Shown here in pieces: positions 16,262 through 24,768 of a DNA stretch of 32,804 bases. A program made the position numbers and the translations under genes. Every line of letters starts with the position of its first letter. Within the stretch, counting starts at the first letter, position 1. The stretch is taken from the NCBI GenBank assembly GCA_030427935.1, contig JAUICI010000019.1, positions 1-32,804 of the forward strand. The letters run 5' to 3'. Under the pieces are notes generated by a model. That model was not told where the DNA came from. It ran no database searches and saw only the letters and a list, made by a program, of their open reading frames with translations. The stretch comes from Bacteroidia bacterium. Lineage in GTDB: Bacteria > Bacteroidota > Bacteroidia > Flavobacteriales_D > Crocinitomicaceae.

Positions 16262-17158
16262 TCACTTTTCTGTTTCTCTTATTCTCCAACGACGGTTCTC
16301 TCGATCTAATAAAGACTTAAACTTATGAGGCATGGGAATCTCCAATTTCAATTTTTCTCCCGTAATAGGATGTTCTAGCTCCAATTTAACGGATGACAGA
16401 AAAAGACCTTTACCTTTAAAAACCTCTCCATCTTTTCCATATAATTGGTCTCCAAATATCGGGTGACCAATCTCCGCTAGATGAATTCTCAGTTGATGGG
16501 TTCTACCTGTAATCGGATTTAATTCAACCAATGTAAGGTGTCCGTTTCTTAGCGAGGGAACTGATTTCAGTGCGCGAAAGAGAGTCAATGCTTCCTGACC
16601 GTTTATAGGGTTCTTGATTTTATTTTGCCCTTCGAGTTTACCCACAACAATGGCATTATAGGTCTTTCGAATTTCTTTTCTTGCAAATAAGTCTCCCAAT
16701 CGGTTCAAAGCACCATAAGTTTTGGCTATAATTAAAAGACCTGATGTGGCAGCATCCAATCTGTGAACAGGTTTGGGCCAAGCAAGTTTGTCCGGTTCAG
16801 TTGACTCCTTCAAAACTCCGATCACTGCATTCTGAATTGTCCTGTACTGATTTCCACTTACTGGTATGCCAGCGGGCTTATTGATAATCGCCATATACTC
16901 ATCTTCAAAAAGAATTTCAAGATCCAATTTATACGCTTTTGGTGCCTGTGTTTGAATGTCTTTTAATTCGATATAGTCTCCTTTCTGAACCCAATCGCCG
17001 GTTTTTCCTGGCTGACCATTCAATAGCACTTGGCCTTTCTCTATGGCTTTTTTAATCCCTTTTCGAGTTGGAATACTGATAAACTTGCCAATAAGATAGT
17101 CTGATAATCTTTCGGAAGACTCCAAGTTTTCAGCTCTATGCGACTCCAGAATGATCAA
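16262..17158 (-). CDS. RluA-family RNA pseudouridine synthase
   Basis: A 298-residue pseudouridine synthase, converting uridine to pseudouridine in rRNA or tRNA. The N-terminal S4-like RNA-binding domain (about 14-65) includes GIKKAIEKGQVLLNGQ. The catalytic domain has the family motif HRLDAATSGLL with the catalytic aspartate D135, and later ITGRTHQLRIHLAEIGHPI. The target position (RluC/RluD-type or another) cannot be told. Its start overlaps the stop of the upstream DUF1295 gene by four bases (ATGA), so it is translationally coupled to a membrane protein with no clear functional link. Confidence 0.92.
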   Translation of the reverse strand: MIILESHRAENLESSERLSDYLIGKFISIPTRKGIKKAIEKGQVLLNGQPGKTGDWVQKGDYIELKDIQTQAPKAYKLDLEILFEDEYMAIINKPAGIPVSGNQYRTIQNAVIGVLKESTEPDKLAWPKPVHRLDAATSGLLIIAKTYGALNRLGDLFARKEIRKTYNAIVVGKLEGQNKIKNPINGQEALTLFRALKSVPSLRNGHLTLVELNPITGRTHQLRIHLAEIGHPIFGDQLYGKDGEVFKGKGLFLSSVKLELEHPITGEKLKLEIPMPHKFKSLLDRENRRWRIRETEK

Positions 17159-18081
17159 AACAATCTTGGAATGAAACGCGGAATCTTCTTCTGATATTCT
17201 TTGTATTTGGGATATTTTGAAGCTGTGATTTCCTCACTGAATACCGAACTATTGTAAAATAATACGATCAGTAAGGCTACTCCAATAACAGTCCAGTTGA
17301 TCCATTGTCCACTTGCTGCGACACTAAAGAAATAAAAAGAAACCCAAATCATTTGTTCTCCAAGGTAATTAGGATGCCTCATTTTACCCCAAAGTCCCTT
17401 AGACAAAAAACCATCAGCATAAATTCCTTCCAAGTTCTCGCCAGAATTAATTTTCCTGTATTTCTCTGTTTGATACACAAAATGTTGCTGATCCGCAACT
17501 GTTTCCAAAACAATGAAAAACAACATAAATGCGGCCGCTATTAGGTCGATATAATTGATTTCAGGGTTCCTTGCATCCACAGATAATAAGACAGGCAAAG
17601 TAAACATGAATATCAAGGACATCTGATATCCACAGATGAAAAATAGGTTAAACAAAGTCCATGCAATTGGCTTGTCTTTGAATATGGCTTTATTCCTCAA
17701 CACTTCCCAGCGGTAGTCTTCTTCACCTGTCCAAAATTTCCAAGAATACCCACCTCTTCTTCCAAAGTTGTAGGTTAATCTTAGTCCCCATATCGTAACT
17801 AAGCAAGCCATAACAACACCTCTTTCTGAAAAACCATCTAAATAGACGATATTCCAAGCATAGGCTATAGGAGCAAGACTCCAAACTTTATCTACTTGAG
17901 AAGTATTCTTTGTTAGTTCACCTATGATAAAACATGCTGCGGTAAGTCCAACTAAAATATAAATCGTTTGATTTAAGATCGCTTGTTGTTTGATCGTTAA
18001 AGGATCTGAAAAATAAATGGCAACCACTGGAACAAGAACTACAGTGATTATCAAAAAAACAATGGTTCTAGCTAAATTCAT
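17155..18081 (-). CDS. DUF1295 / steroid 5-alpha-reductase-like membrane protein
   Basis: A 308-residue polytopic membrane protein. About seven hydrophobic segments are visible, starting with LARTIVFLIITVVLVPVVAIYF. The C-terminal half carries the DUF1295 hallmark GLWGKMRHPNYLGEQMIWVSFYFF, and the segment RRGGYSWKFWTGEEDYRWEVLR is also typical. The superfamily covers steroid 5-alpha reductases and isoprenylcysteine methyltransferases; bacterial DUF1295 members have no agreed role. It lies in a minus-strand series, 13 bases after the small membrane protein and overlapping the pseudouridine synthase. Confidence 0.88.
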   Translation of the reverse strand: MNLARTIVFLIITVVLVPVVAIYFSDPLTIKQQAILNQTIYILVGLTAACFIIGELTKNTSQVDKVWSLAPIAYAWNIVYLDGFSERGVVMACLVTIWGLRLTYNFGRRGGYSWKFWTGEEDYRWEVLRNKAIFKDKPIAWTLFNLFFICGYQMSLIFMFTLPVLLSVDARNPEINYIDLIAAAFMLFFIVLETVADQQHFVYQTEKYRKINSGENLEGIYADGFLSKGLWGKMRHPNYLGEQMIWVSFYFFSVAASGQWINWTVIGVALLIVLFYNSSVFSEEITASKYPKYKEYQKKIPRFIPRLF

Positions 18082-18094
18082 TTATTGTTTAATA

Positions 18095-18397
18095 TTAAGA
18101 TAATAGTTGCGTCCAAATGATCACTCCGATACCAAGAAAAACTGTAATTAAAACTAGCCCTCTGGTAAACTCATTCATTTGAAGTCTATTGTTAACAATG
18201 TAAAACAGAAATAGGTTCGGAATGATTCCGATAGTTAAGATCTTCAATCTCAAATCTGGCTGCTCCATCATTTTGTAATACAGCATTTTTAATGTTCCTC
18301 CAGTGCTTACTGCTCCTGCGTAAATGCTTAATACTAATAATGGCAACAAAACTGCAGCCAACATCCCAATAAATATGTTATCAAACTTTTCTTTCAT
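18095..18397 (-). CDS. Small three-span membrane protein
   Basis: A 100-residue hydrophobic protein with three likely membrane segments: about 10-29, 51-67 and 79-97. Short charged stretches lie between them (KMMEQPDLRLK, NNRLQMNEFTRG). I do not recognise a family. It is six bases from surE and 13 bases from the DUF1295 gene on the same strand, so it is very likely part of that transcript and is probably a real gene despite its size. Confidence 0.75.
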   Translation of the reverse strand: MKEKFDNIFIGMLAAVLLPLLVLSIYAGAVSTGGTLKMLYYKMMEQPDLRLKILTIGIIPNLFLFYIVNNRLQMNEFTRGLVLITVFLGIGVIIWTQLLS

Positions 18398-18403
18398 CTC
18401 TTT

Positions 18404-19171
18404 TTATATATCCCACTGATTGATTTCTGCTATGGCGTGGTGCGCGGTCATGTCAAACTGTGTTGGAACCACCGAAACATAGTTTTCTTCTATGGCATAA
18501 ACATCCGTATCCTCACCCCCATCATAATTTTCAAACTTTCCTGTGAGCCAGTAATAATCTTGTCCAAAAGGATCTTGTCTTTTATCAAATTTATCCTCCC
18601 AGTAAGCTCTTGCTTGTCTACAAACACGAATTCCTGAAATCTCGGTAATAGGCAATTTTGGAATATTCACGTTCAAACAAACGCCTTTTGTCATGCCATT
18701 CTTTAGTACTTCATTTGTAATCCTTTGTGCATAGTACTTCGATGCATCAAAATCTGCATCCGGATCGTGATCCAATAAGGAAAATCCAATTGATGGAATC
18801 CCCTCTAAAGCACCTTCCACTGCAGCTGACATCGTACCAGAATACAAAACATTGGTCGCATAATTAGCCCCATGGTTAATTCCTGAAACAATAATATCTG
18901 GTCTTTTATGAAGGACCTCATAAATAGCTAATTTCACGCAATCTACAGGTGTACCCGAACAGGTATAAGCTTCAACTCCTTTGTATCGGTCACTCTTTCG
19001 CAATCTCAAAGGTTTGTTTACCGTGATGGCATGCCCCATTCCGGATTGTGGTTTTTCTGGTGCTACCACCAAAATGTCTCCCAAATCTTTAACCGCATCA
19101 ATCAAGGAAGCAATTCCCTTTGCATAGATACTGTCGTCGTTTGTAACTAAGATCAATGGTTTTTTCTTCAT
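18404..19171 (-). CDS. surE: 5'/3'-nucleotidase SurE
   Basis: SurE is a 255-residue cytoplasmic, metal-dependent phosphatase acting on nucleoside 5'- and 3'-monophosphates and linked to stationary-phase survival. The metal site residues are visible: N11-D12-D13 in LVTNDDS, S43 in PQSGMGHAIT, and N99 in VSGINHGANYATNVLYSGT. AAVEGAL and the C-terminal FDMTAHHAI are also typical. The length fits the family. It is nine bases downstream of bioD and six upstream of the small membrane protein gene. Confidence 0.96.
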   Translation of the reverse strand: MKKKPLILVTNDDSIYAKGIASLIDAVKDLGDILVVAPEKPQSGMGHAITVNKPLRLRKSDRYKGVEAYTCSGTPVDCVKLAIYEVLHKRPDIIVSGINHGANYATNVLYSGTMSAAVEGALEGIPSIGFSLLDHDPDADFDASKYYAQRITNEVLKNGMTKGVCLNVNIPKLPITEISGIRVCRQARAYWEDKFDKRQDPFGQDYYWLTGKFENYDGGEDTDVYAIEENYVSVVPTQFDMTAHHAIAEINQWDI

Positions 19172-19180
19172 GATTTGAAA

Positions 19181-19801
19181 TTAGTTAAAAAAGCTTTCGA
19201 TAAAACTACAAGCTTCTTTTATTTTTAATGAATCAATGTTGGAAAGTAACGGTACTTTTCCTAAACATTTCAACTCATACTTTTCCAAAATAATTTCTTC
19301 GGTTGCCTCATTCGGTTCTCCGTTAAAAATGACTCCCTCAATTTCAATCCCTCTTGATTTTAAAGCCTCAATACTCAGCATGGTGTGATTAATTGATCCC
19401 AAGTAATTTCTAGAAACCAATATCGCTGAATCTGCAACTTTTGGAATTAAATCGATGATTAAATCACCTTTAGAATTTAAGGGAACCATCAAACCACCGG
19501 CTCCTTCGATAAGCAAATTGTTGGAGGTTTGAGGCGCTTCGAAATCTCCCAGCTCAATTTGAATTTGATCCACCTCAGCTGCAAAATGGGGTGATGCAGG
19601 TGTCTTGAGTCGATACCTCTCTTCGTGAAAAACGGAATCCTTATTTTGCACCCATTCACGAACTTTCATGGAGTCTGAATAATCCAATTCTCCTGCTTGA
19701 ACGGGTTTCCAATAATCCATTTTAAACTTCTCCACTAGGATGGCCGAGATCACGGTTTTTCCAACCTCTGTTCCAATTCCTGTCAAAAATACTTTCTTCA
19801 T
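19181..19801 (-). CDS. bioD: Dethiobiotin synthetase
   Basis: BioD is a 206-residue ATP-dependent enzyme that closes the ureido ring of dethiobiotin from 7,8-diaminopelargonate and CO2. The P-loop GIGTEVGKT is at 8-16, with K15 and T16. The substrate region YWKPVQAG, the LLIEGAGGLMVPL block and VSRNYLGSINHT are family hallmarks. No other biotin gene is in the window, although bioD is often near bioA, bioB or bioF; here it lies between uvrA and surE. The nine-base gap to surE suggests co-transcription. Confidence 0.96.
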   Translation of the reverse strand: MKKVFLTGIGTEVGKTVISAILVEKFKMDYWKPVQAGELDYSDSMKVREWVQNKDSVFHEERYRLKTPASPHFAAEVDQIQIELGDFEAPQTSNNLLIEGAGGLMVPLNSKGDLIIDLIPKVADSAILVSRNYLGSINHTMLSIEALKSRGIEIEGVIFNGEPNEATEEIILEKYELKCLGKVPLLSNIDSLKIKEACSFIESFFN

Positions 19802-19855
19802 TTTTCGGACTTTCTAAGCTTTAATTCATTCTCGAATCTACCGATTGAAAAACCT

Positions 19856-22657
19856 TTAAGTCAATTTTTCCTTCATGTATTTGGCGGTGTAAGACTTCTT
19901 GCACTTAATCAGATCTTCCGGAGTTCCTTCAAATACGATTTCTCCTCCTTCTTTACCACCTTCAGGGCCAAGATCAATGATATGATCTGCACATTTCAAT
20001 ACGTCTAAATTGTGCTCAATGACAATAAGCGAATGTCCCATTTTAACCAATTCATCAAAAGCAATCATCAATTTGGAAATATCATGAAAATGCAATCCAG
20101 TTGTCGGCTCATCAAAAATAAATAAGGTTTTTTCACTCTTTTTACCTTTAATTAAAAAGGATGCTAATTTGATCCTTTGAGCTTCTCCCCCAGAAAGGGT
20201 AGAACTGGATTGTCCTAAATTCAAATAACCTAAACCTACATTCTGCAATGGTTTCAGCTTATTGACAATCTTTTCTTCTTTGGTAATTCTTCCGCCTGTC
20301 TTTTTATGAGAGTCAAAAAAATCGATGGCTTCATCAATACTCATGGACAAAATATCCGAAATGGATTTGTCTTGGTATTTGACTTCAAGGGTTTCATTTT
20401 TATATCGGCTGCCCTTGCAGGTTTCACACTCCAAATGCACATCGGCCATGAATTGCATGGAAATAGTTACTTCTCCTTCTCCTTCGCACATTTCACATCT
20501 TCCGCCATCTACATTAAAAGAAAACCACCCGGCTTTATAACCTCTTATTTTGGATAATTGTTGTTGGGCATAAAGATCTCGGATTTCATCAAAAGCTTTT
20601 ACATAAGTGACTGGATTAGATCTGGAGCTTCTTCCAATTGGGTTTTGATCAATGAATTCAACTTTATCAAACGCTCCCTTTTTGAAGGAAACCGAATCAA
20701 AATCTCCCTTTTTATCTTTAAAAATTCCAAGTTCTCGTGAAACTCCGGTCAATAAAATATTCTTCACTAATGTTGATTTTCCAGAACCTGATACCCCGGA
20801 AACACATGTCAACACATTTAAGGGTATATCCAGAGAAATATTCTTCAAATTATTCTCGCGTGCACCCTCGATTTTGATAAATTCCTTGGTCGTTCTCCTT
20901 TTCTCTGGAACCGGAATTTCCAATTTTCGGTTTAAATAATCCGCTGTCAAAGAACCTTTTGCCTTGAGGAGTTTCTGATGATTTCCTTGAAAAACAATTT
21001 CACCTCCGTACAAACCTGCTTTTGGACCAATATCTAAAATTTCGTCCGCTGCCTTCATGATGTCTTCATCATGCTCAACCACAATTACAGTGTTTCCGAT
21101 TTCTTTGAGATTATGTAAAATATGGATCAATTTTTCGGTATCTCTAGAATGTAATCCAATCGAAGGCTCATCCAAAATATACATAGACCCCACTAAGCCT
21201 GAACCTAAATTCGTAGCCAAATTGATTCTTTGGGATTCTCCTCCAGAGAGCGAATTTGCCTGTCTGTTTAAAGTCAAATAGCCTAAACCAACTTCATCCA
21301 AATACCTCAACCTTGACTGGATCTCAACCAATAATCTTTTGGCCACTTTAGCATCGTGTTCTTCTAATTTCAATTGATCAAAAAGCACTCTCAGCTCTTT
21401 CACAGGCATCAAAACCAAATCGATCAAATTGTAATCTCCCACGCGAACGTAACTAGCGTCTTTTCGAAGTCGTGTTCCTTTACATGAAGGACATTCTGTT
21501 TTACCACGATAGCGGGATAAAAGTATTCTGTAGTGAATCTTATAAGATTTGGATTTGACATAATCGAAGAAATCATTGATTCCCTCAAAATTATGATCAC
21601 CTTCCCACATCAAATCTAATTCTTCCTGTGTGAATTCAGCAATAGGCTTGTGAATGGAAAGTCCCGATTTGGTTCCTCCCAAAATCATTTGCTGCTTCCA
21701 TTTAGACATCTTCTCGCCTTTGAACGGAGCAATAGCATCCTCATAAATCGATGCCTTTTTATTGGGAATAACCAAGTCTTTATCTATTCCGATAATCGAA
21801 CCATAGCCGTCGCATTCTTTGCAAGCTCCAACGGGATTATTGAAGGTAAAAAAGTGAACATCGGGTTCCACAAATTCAATTCCATCTAATTCAAACCTAT
21901 TCGAAAACATCTTAGTTTTTTCTTCCCCATTTCGAAGGATATGGCACTCCCCTCTTCCTTCTTCAAATGCTAATTGAACGGAATCGCCCAATCTTGAATT
22001 ATTCTCATCACTTTCCTTATCGATCGACACTCGGTCGATCACGATAAAAGAATCCTCTATATCAATCTTATCATCCTCTTTTAGATCGGACAATTTATGA
22101 ACAGCACCGTCTTTCCATAATCTTACATAACCTTGATCAATCAAAACATCCAAAAAGCGATCTCTTTTAATATCCGACTTGAAATGATTTGGAGCCAGAA
22201 TCATGAATTTTGTACCGTCATCATGAGAATTCAAATAATCCACAACATCTGTAACCCGGTGTTTCTTTACTTCTTTTCCTGTCTTAGGGGAATAGGTTCT
22301 TCCAATTCTCGCGTATAATAATTTGAGAAAATCATAGACTTCGGTTGTTGTCCCAACAGTGGATCGAGGGTTATTTGTCTTTACTTTTTGCTCGATTGCG
22401 ATAGCAGGAGAAATTCCTTTGATTTGATCAACTTCCGGCTTATCTAATCGACCTAAAAATTGTCTGGCATAGGAAGACAAACTCTCTACATAGCGTCTTT
22501 GGCCTTCCGAAAATAGAGTATCAAAAGCCAAGGAAGATTTACCCGAACCGGATAGTCCCGTAACAACCGTGAAATACTTGTGTTTGATGTTGACATCAAT
22601 ATTTTTGAGATTATGAACTCGAGCTCCCTTGATGCGAATTTCTTTGCTTTCAGACAT
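19856..22657 (-). CDS. uvrA: Excinuclease ABC subunit A
   Basis: UvrA is the 933-residue damage-recognition ATPase of nucleotide excision repair; it loads UvrB on damaged DNA. Two ABC ATPase modules are seen: Walker A GLSGSGKSS at 34-42 with signature LSGGESQR, then GVSGSGKSTL with LSGGEAQR, each with a Walker B (ILDEPS and IFDEPT). Zinc-site cysteines appear in ACKECDGYG, in ECPSCKGTRL, and in GRCEMCEGEG with CETCKGSRY. The length is normal. It begins the minus-strand block, with 54 bases between its stop and the bioD start. The gene has no overlap with others and looks intact. Confidence 0.98.
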   Translation of the reverse strand: MSESKEIRIKGARVHNLKNIDVNIKHKYFTVVTGLSGSGKSSLAFDTLFSEGQRRYVESLSSYARQFLGRLDKPEVDQIKGISPAIAIEQKVKTNNPRSTVGTTTEVYDFLKLLYARIGRTYSPKTGKEVKKHRVTDVVDYLNSHDDGTKFMILAPNHFKSDIKRDRFLDVLIDQGYVRLWKDGAVHKLSDLKEDDKIDIEDSFIVIDRVSIDKESDENNSRLGDSVQLAFEEGRGECHILRNGEEKTKMFSNRFELDGIEFVEPDVHFFTFNNPVGACKECDGYGSIIGIDKDLVIPNKKASIYEDAIAPFKGEKMSKWKQQMILGGTKSGLSIHKPIAEFTQEELDLMWEGDHNFEGINDFFDYVKSKSYKIHYRILLSRYRGKTECPSCKGTRLRKDASYVRVGDYNLIDLVLMPVKELRVLFDQLKLEEHDAKVAKRLLVEIQSRLRYLDEVGLGYLTLNRQANSLSGGESQRINLATNLGSGLVGSMYILDEPSIGLHSRDTEKLIHILHNLKEIGNTVIVVEHDEDIMKAADEILDIGPKAGLYGGEIVFQGNHQKLLKAKGSLTADYLNRKLEIPVPEKRRTTKEFIKIEGARENNLKNISLDIPLNVLTCVSGVSGSGKSTLVKNILLTGVSRELGIFKDKKGDFDSVSFKKGAFDKVEFIDQNPIGRSSRSNPVTYVKAFDEIRDLYAQQQLSKIRGYKAGWFSFNVDGGRCEMCEGEGEVTISMQFMADVHLECETCKGSRYKNETLEVKYQDKSISDILSMSIDEAIDFFDSHKKTGGRITKEEKIVNKLKPLQNVGLGYLNLGQSSSTLSGGEAQRIKLASFLIKGKKSEKTLFIFDEPTTGLHFHDISKLMIAFDELVKMGHSLIVIEHNLDVLKCADHIIDLGPEGGKEGGEIVFEGTPEDLIKCKKSYTAKYMKEKLT

Positions 22658-22744
22658 GAAAACAAAAATAAGATTTTAGACGGAGAAATAGACTTCGAGT
22701 TCACCATTTGTATCAAGACTGATAAAATTAAAAATTAAAAGCAC

Positions 22745-22752
22745 TATATTTG
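22745..22752 (+). promoter_or_regulatory. Perfect -7 box upstream of the small lipoprotein pair
   Basis: TATATTTG matches TAnnTTTG exactly and lies 20 bases before the ATG at 22773. No clear TTG is present at -33. Confidence 0.5.
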
Positions 22753-22772
22753 AGACAACAAAACTTTCCCCT

Positions 22773-23003
22773 ATGAAAAAATTTGTATTGATCGGATTAT
22801 TTGGAACAGTAGTTTTTGCATGTAAATACGACTACGATTGTTATTGTATTCAAAGCGGTTTAGGTGCTGGTGCTAAAACAATACTTAACTCAACTAGAAG
22901 TGTTGCTGAATCCGAATGCAATGCTTTCCAAATCGAACTAACGAACGATACAACGAATTTGGATACCACAGTTATCAGCTGTGATTTAGCTCAACAATAT
23001 TAG
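22773..23003 (+). CDS. Small Cys-patterned lipoprotein 1
   Basis: A 76-residue predicted lipoprotein. A signal segment ends in VFAC17, the lipidated cysteine. The short mature part has a CxC motif at C23/C25 (DCYC), then C49 and C70. The first four cysteines have the same residue numbers as in the next gene (23007-23216) and in the minus-strand gene at 25838-26050, defining a local family. Apart from the lipid-bearing Cys there are four, enough for two disulfides in the periplasm or on the cell surface. The shared S(R)S-x-A/V-x-x-x-C block lies around residue 41-49. No known family is recognised. It is three bases upstream of its paralogue. Confidence 0.75.
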   Translation: MKKFVLIGLFGTVVFACKYDYDCYCIQSGLGAGAKTILNSTRSVAESECNAFQIELTNDTTNLDTTVISCDLAQQY

Positions 23004-23006
23004 GAG

Positions 23007-23216
23007 ATGAAGAAATTCTTTTGGATTCTAGGAATATCCTATTTATTAGCTTCTTGTGGGTCGAATTATGAGTGCTTCTGCATTGCAGACGGACAAGAAG
23101 TAGGCTATCAAGAATATAATAATGTTTCCCGATCCAAAGCTGTTTCCAATTGCAAGTCTTACCAATCGGTCGTGAGATTATCACATCCAGGAGCTGTTTG
23201 CGCTTCTCCTTATTAA
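23007..23216 (+). CDS. Small Cys-patterned lipoprotein 2
   Basis: A 69-residue predicted lipoprotein with lipobox LASC17 and cysteines at 23, 25 (ECFC), 49 and 65, the same pattern as its upstream neighbour. Its start lies three bases after the neighbour's stop, with a GGAG just before the ATG, which is unusual in this AT-rich, Shine-Dalgarno-poor sequence. Shared with the neighbour: MKKF start, Y-x-C-x-CI at the mature N-terminus and a (N)xSRS-x-A block before C49. Function unknown; a small disulfide-bonded surface protein is the most that can be said. Confidence 0.75.
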   Translation: MKKFFWILGISYLLASCGSNYECFCIADGQEVGYQEYNNVSRSKAVSNCKSYQSVVRLSHPGAVCASPY

Positions 23217-23250
23217 GTTGTTTTGTTGGACGGTTTAAAGACAAAGTAAA

Positions 23251-23271
23251 GGCGAGCGTCACACTCGTATC
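23251..23271. repeat. REP-like palindrome, copy 1 (decayed)
   Basis: GGCGAGCGTCACACTCGTAT (23251-23270, followed by C) matches the unit GGTGCGAGCGTCACGCTCGTATC found near 25.56 kb and inverted near 25.81 kb. One arm carries a change that breaks the central stem. Confidence 0.65.
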
Positions 23272-23313
23272 AAACCAAATCGTAAATAACCCATCATACC
23301 AATAACCAATAAA

Positions 23314-23357
23314 TTGCTATTTTTAAGCTTCAACTATAACCAAAAGCCAAATAGCAA
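23314..23357. repeat. Nine-base inverted repeat upstream of the Rhs-tip gene
   Basis: TTGCTATTT (23314-23322) and AAATAGCAA (23349-23357) are perfect arms separated by 26 bases. They end four bases before the ATG at 23361, so the hairpin could mask the start codon region if transcribed. Confidence 0.45.
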
Positions 23358-23360
23358 ATT

Positions 23361-24272
23361 ATGTTAATCCCTACCCTTTTCTGTTTCAATTTCAATGTTG
23401 GTGGACCTTACGGAGATTTAGGTGTTTTTGGGGTTGAAAATGGCGGCTATAGATACGGCTTCCAAGGTCAAGAGAAGGATGATGAGATAAAGGGTGAAGG
23501 AAACTCTGTGAATTATAAGTATAGAATGCATGATGTGAGGATTGGAAGGTTCTTTGCTGTTGACCCGATGTATAAAGAATATTCTTATTACAGTCCTTAT
23601 GTGTTTTCAGGTAATGAAGTTATTGCAGCGGTTGAATTAGAAGGATTACAGCCATATAGGTTGTTTAACTCACCAGATGAAGCAGCTGCTAATTTTGGAC
23701 AGCAATATAACCCGGCCTCTATACTTGAAGGAAGGGAATATGGAACAAATATATATGCAGTACATTCATATAAAGATGATTATACTCGTGCAAGTCAAAC
23801 CCACTATTATTACGAAGAGCCAAATAAAGGAACAAAAGATGGTGTGACCGTACCACAAACTTGGAATAATAAAGGGGTTAGGGTAGCCACTGCACATACA
23901 CATGGTGAATATATTGCACCATGGACAGATTTCATGGGAATTAATAGAGCTTATGAGAACAATAATTTTTCAAAAACAGATAAAGAAAATGCTGAAGAAA
24001 GAAAGGTAAATAATTATGTGGTAACTCCAAATGGTTCATTAAGAAGATATAATTATTCTTCTAAATTCGATGCTTTAGTGAGGACAGATATGCCGAGTGA
24101 CCCAAAAGACCCAACACAATTAAACGATAATGACGTTATCCCTCTTTTTGAACGTATAAAAAAGGAAGAAGAAAAGAATAAAACTGAAAATTTGATTGAT
24201 AGTGAAATTCAAGTACCAAAAAATGCAAATGGGCAAAGTGCTTCTTCAAAAAACAAAACTAACACAACATAA
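23361..24272 (+). CDS. Orphan Rhs tip with DUF4329-like toxin domain
   Basis: A 303-residue protein made of the end of an Rhs-type core and a C-terminal effector domain. Residues about 28-97 are the Rhs-associated core: YRYGFQGQEKDDEIKGEGN, MHDVRIGRFFAVDPM, YSPYVFSGNEVIAAVELEG. The usual large shell-forming repeats are missing. Residues about 103-245 resemble DUF4329: DEAAANF, REYGTNIY, HTHGEY with H179 and H181, FSKTD with S204 and D207, and YVVTPNGSLRRYN. The H-x-H plus S-x-x-D layout recalls JAMM metallopeptidases, although the spacing is longer. There is no signal peptide. It is probably a displaced toxin cassette left after recombination at an rhs locus. The next gene, five bases on, looks like its immunity protein. 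Confidence 0.8.
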   Translation: MLIPTLFCFNFNVGGPYGDLGVFGVENGGYRYGFQGQEKDDEIKGEGNSVNYKYRMHDVRIGRFFAVDPMYKEYSYYSPYVFSGNEVIAAVELEGLQPYRLFNSPDEAAANFGQQYNPASILEGREYGTNIYAVHSYKDDYTRASQTHYYYEEPNKGTKDGVTVPQTWNNKGVRVATAHTHGEYIAPWTDFMGINRAYENNNFSKTDKENAEERKVNNYVVTPNGSLRRYNYSSKFDALVRTDMPSDPKDPTQLNDNDVIPLFERIKKEEEKNKTENLIDSEIQVPKNANGQSASSKNKTNTT

Positions 24273-24277
24273 AATTT

Positions 24278-24580
24278 ATGAATAAAAAAAATATCATATT
24301 ATTTTGTCTAATTATAATTTGTATAAGCCAATCTTGCAGTGATAAAGCGGAAAAACTTACGGATAAGGAAAAAAAAGCATTAAAAATTGGTGAAAAGACT
24401 ATTAAAGAAAAATTCGGTAATGCATTGTATTTAGCAAAAAGACCTTATAAAATATTGTCTAGTGGAAAGTATTGGATAGTACTGAGTGCTGACAATGATG
24501 GAAGAGAAGGAGGAGGAGGACCAGAAATAACCATAGACACTTCTACATATGAAGTTGTAAAAGCAGTTTTGGCAAAATAG
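24278..24580 (+). CDS. Predicted NTF2-like immunity lipoprotein
   Basis: A 100-residue protein. A hydrophobic leader ends QSC20, a loose lipobox of the kind tolerated in Bacteroidota. The remainder resembles the short NTF2-fold immunity proteins: A-x-KIGEKTIKEKFG, then RPYKI, KYWIVLSAD, GGGGPEITID and a final VVKAVLAK. It follows the DUF4329-type toxin gene by five bases, the usual place for a cognate immunity gene. A lipid anchor would put it at the periplasmic or outer membrane face, implying that the toxin acts in the periplasm; this is inference. The alternative is an unrelated small lipoprotein. Confidence 0.7.
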   Translation: MNKKNIILFCLIIICISQSCSDKAEKLTDKEKKALKIGEKTIKEKFGNALYLAKRPYKILSSGKYWIVLSADNDGREGGGGPEITIDTSTYEVVKAVLAK

Positions 24581-24591
24581 CTGGGTAAGGG

Positions 24592-24768
24592 AATGTTGGT
24601 CATGTTCCGAACCCAGTTCCCAACACTGACACAATTCAAAAAATCTTAGATGGTCTAAAAAATCATTCCCAAAATAAAAAGGTCAAAAATGATTTTAAAT
24701 ATTTAGAAAAGGTGGTCGGAAGACTGCCTTTTGTATTACACGCCCCTATGATAGTCGGCAATTCCTAG
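24592..24768 (+). pseudogene. Possible remnant of a second toxin-cassette reading frame
   Basis: A frame without a start codon runs 58 codons after a TAA at 24586-24588. The translation has normal coding composition: HVPNPVPNTDTIQKILDGL, then FKYLEKVVGRLPFVLHAP. No family is recognised. It may be the C-terminal remnant of a displaced Rhs toxin. It overlaps the end of the minus-strand frame at 24736-24969 by 33 bases, so at most one of the two may be real. Confidence 0.3.

Noticed and set aside
22663-22670. TATTTTTG (minus strand) as a -7 box for uvrA
   Set aside because: Transcription would begin at or inside the start codon. With only a box match, a leaderless uvrA transcript is not supported.
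24581-24624. Complementary blocks CTGGGT, GGGAA, GTTGG and ACCCAG, TTCCC, CCAAC after the immunity gene
   Set aside because: The blocks are in parallel rather than nested order, so they cannot all pair in one hairpin. A pseudoknot is possible but chance is a simpler reading.
24431-24639. Minus-strand frames opposite the immunity gene
   Set aside because: They overlap a plus-strand gene with clear family resemblance and show no coding signs of their own.
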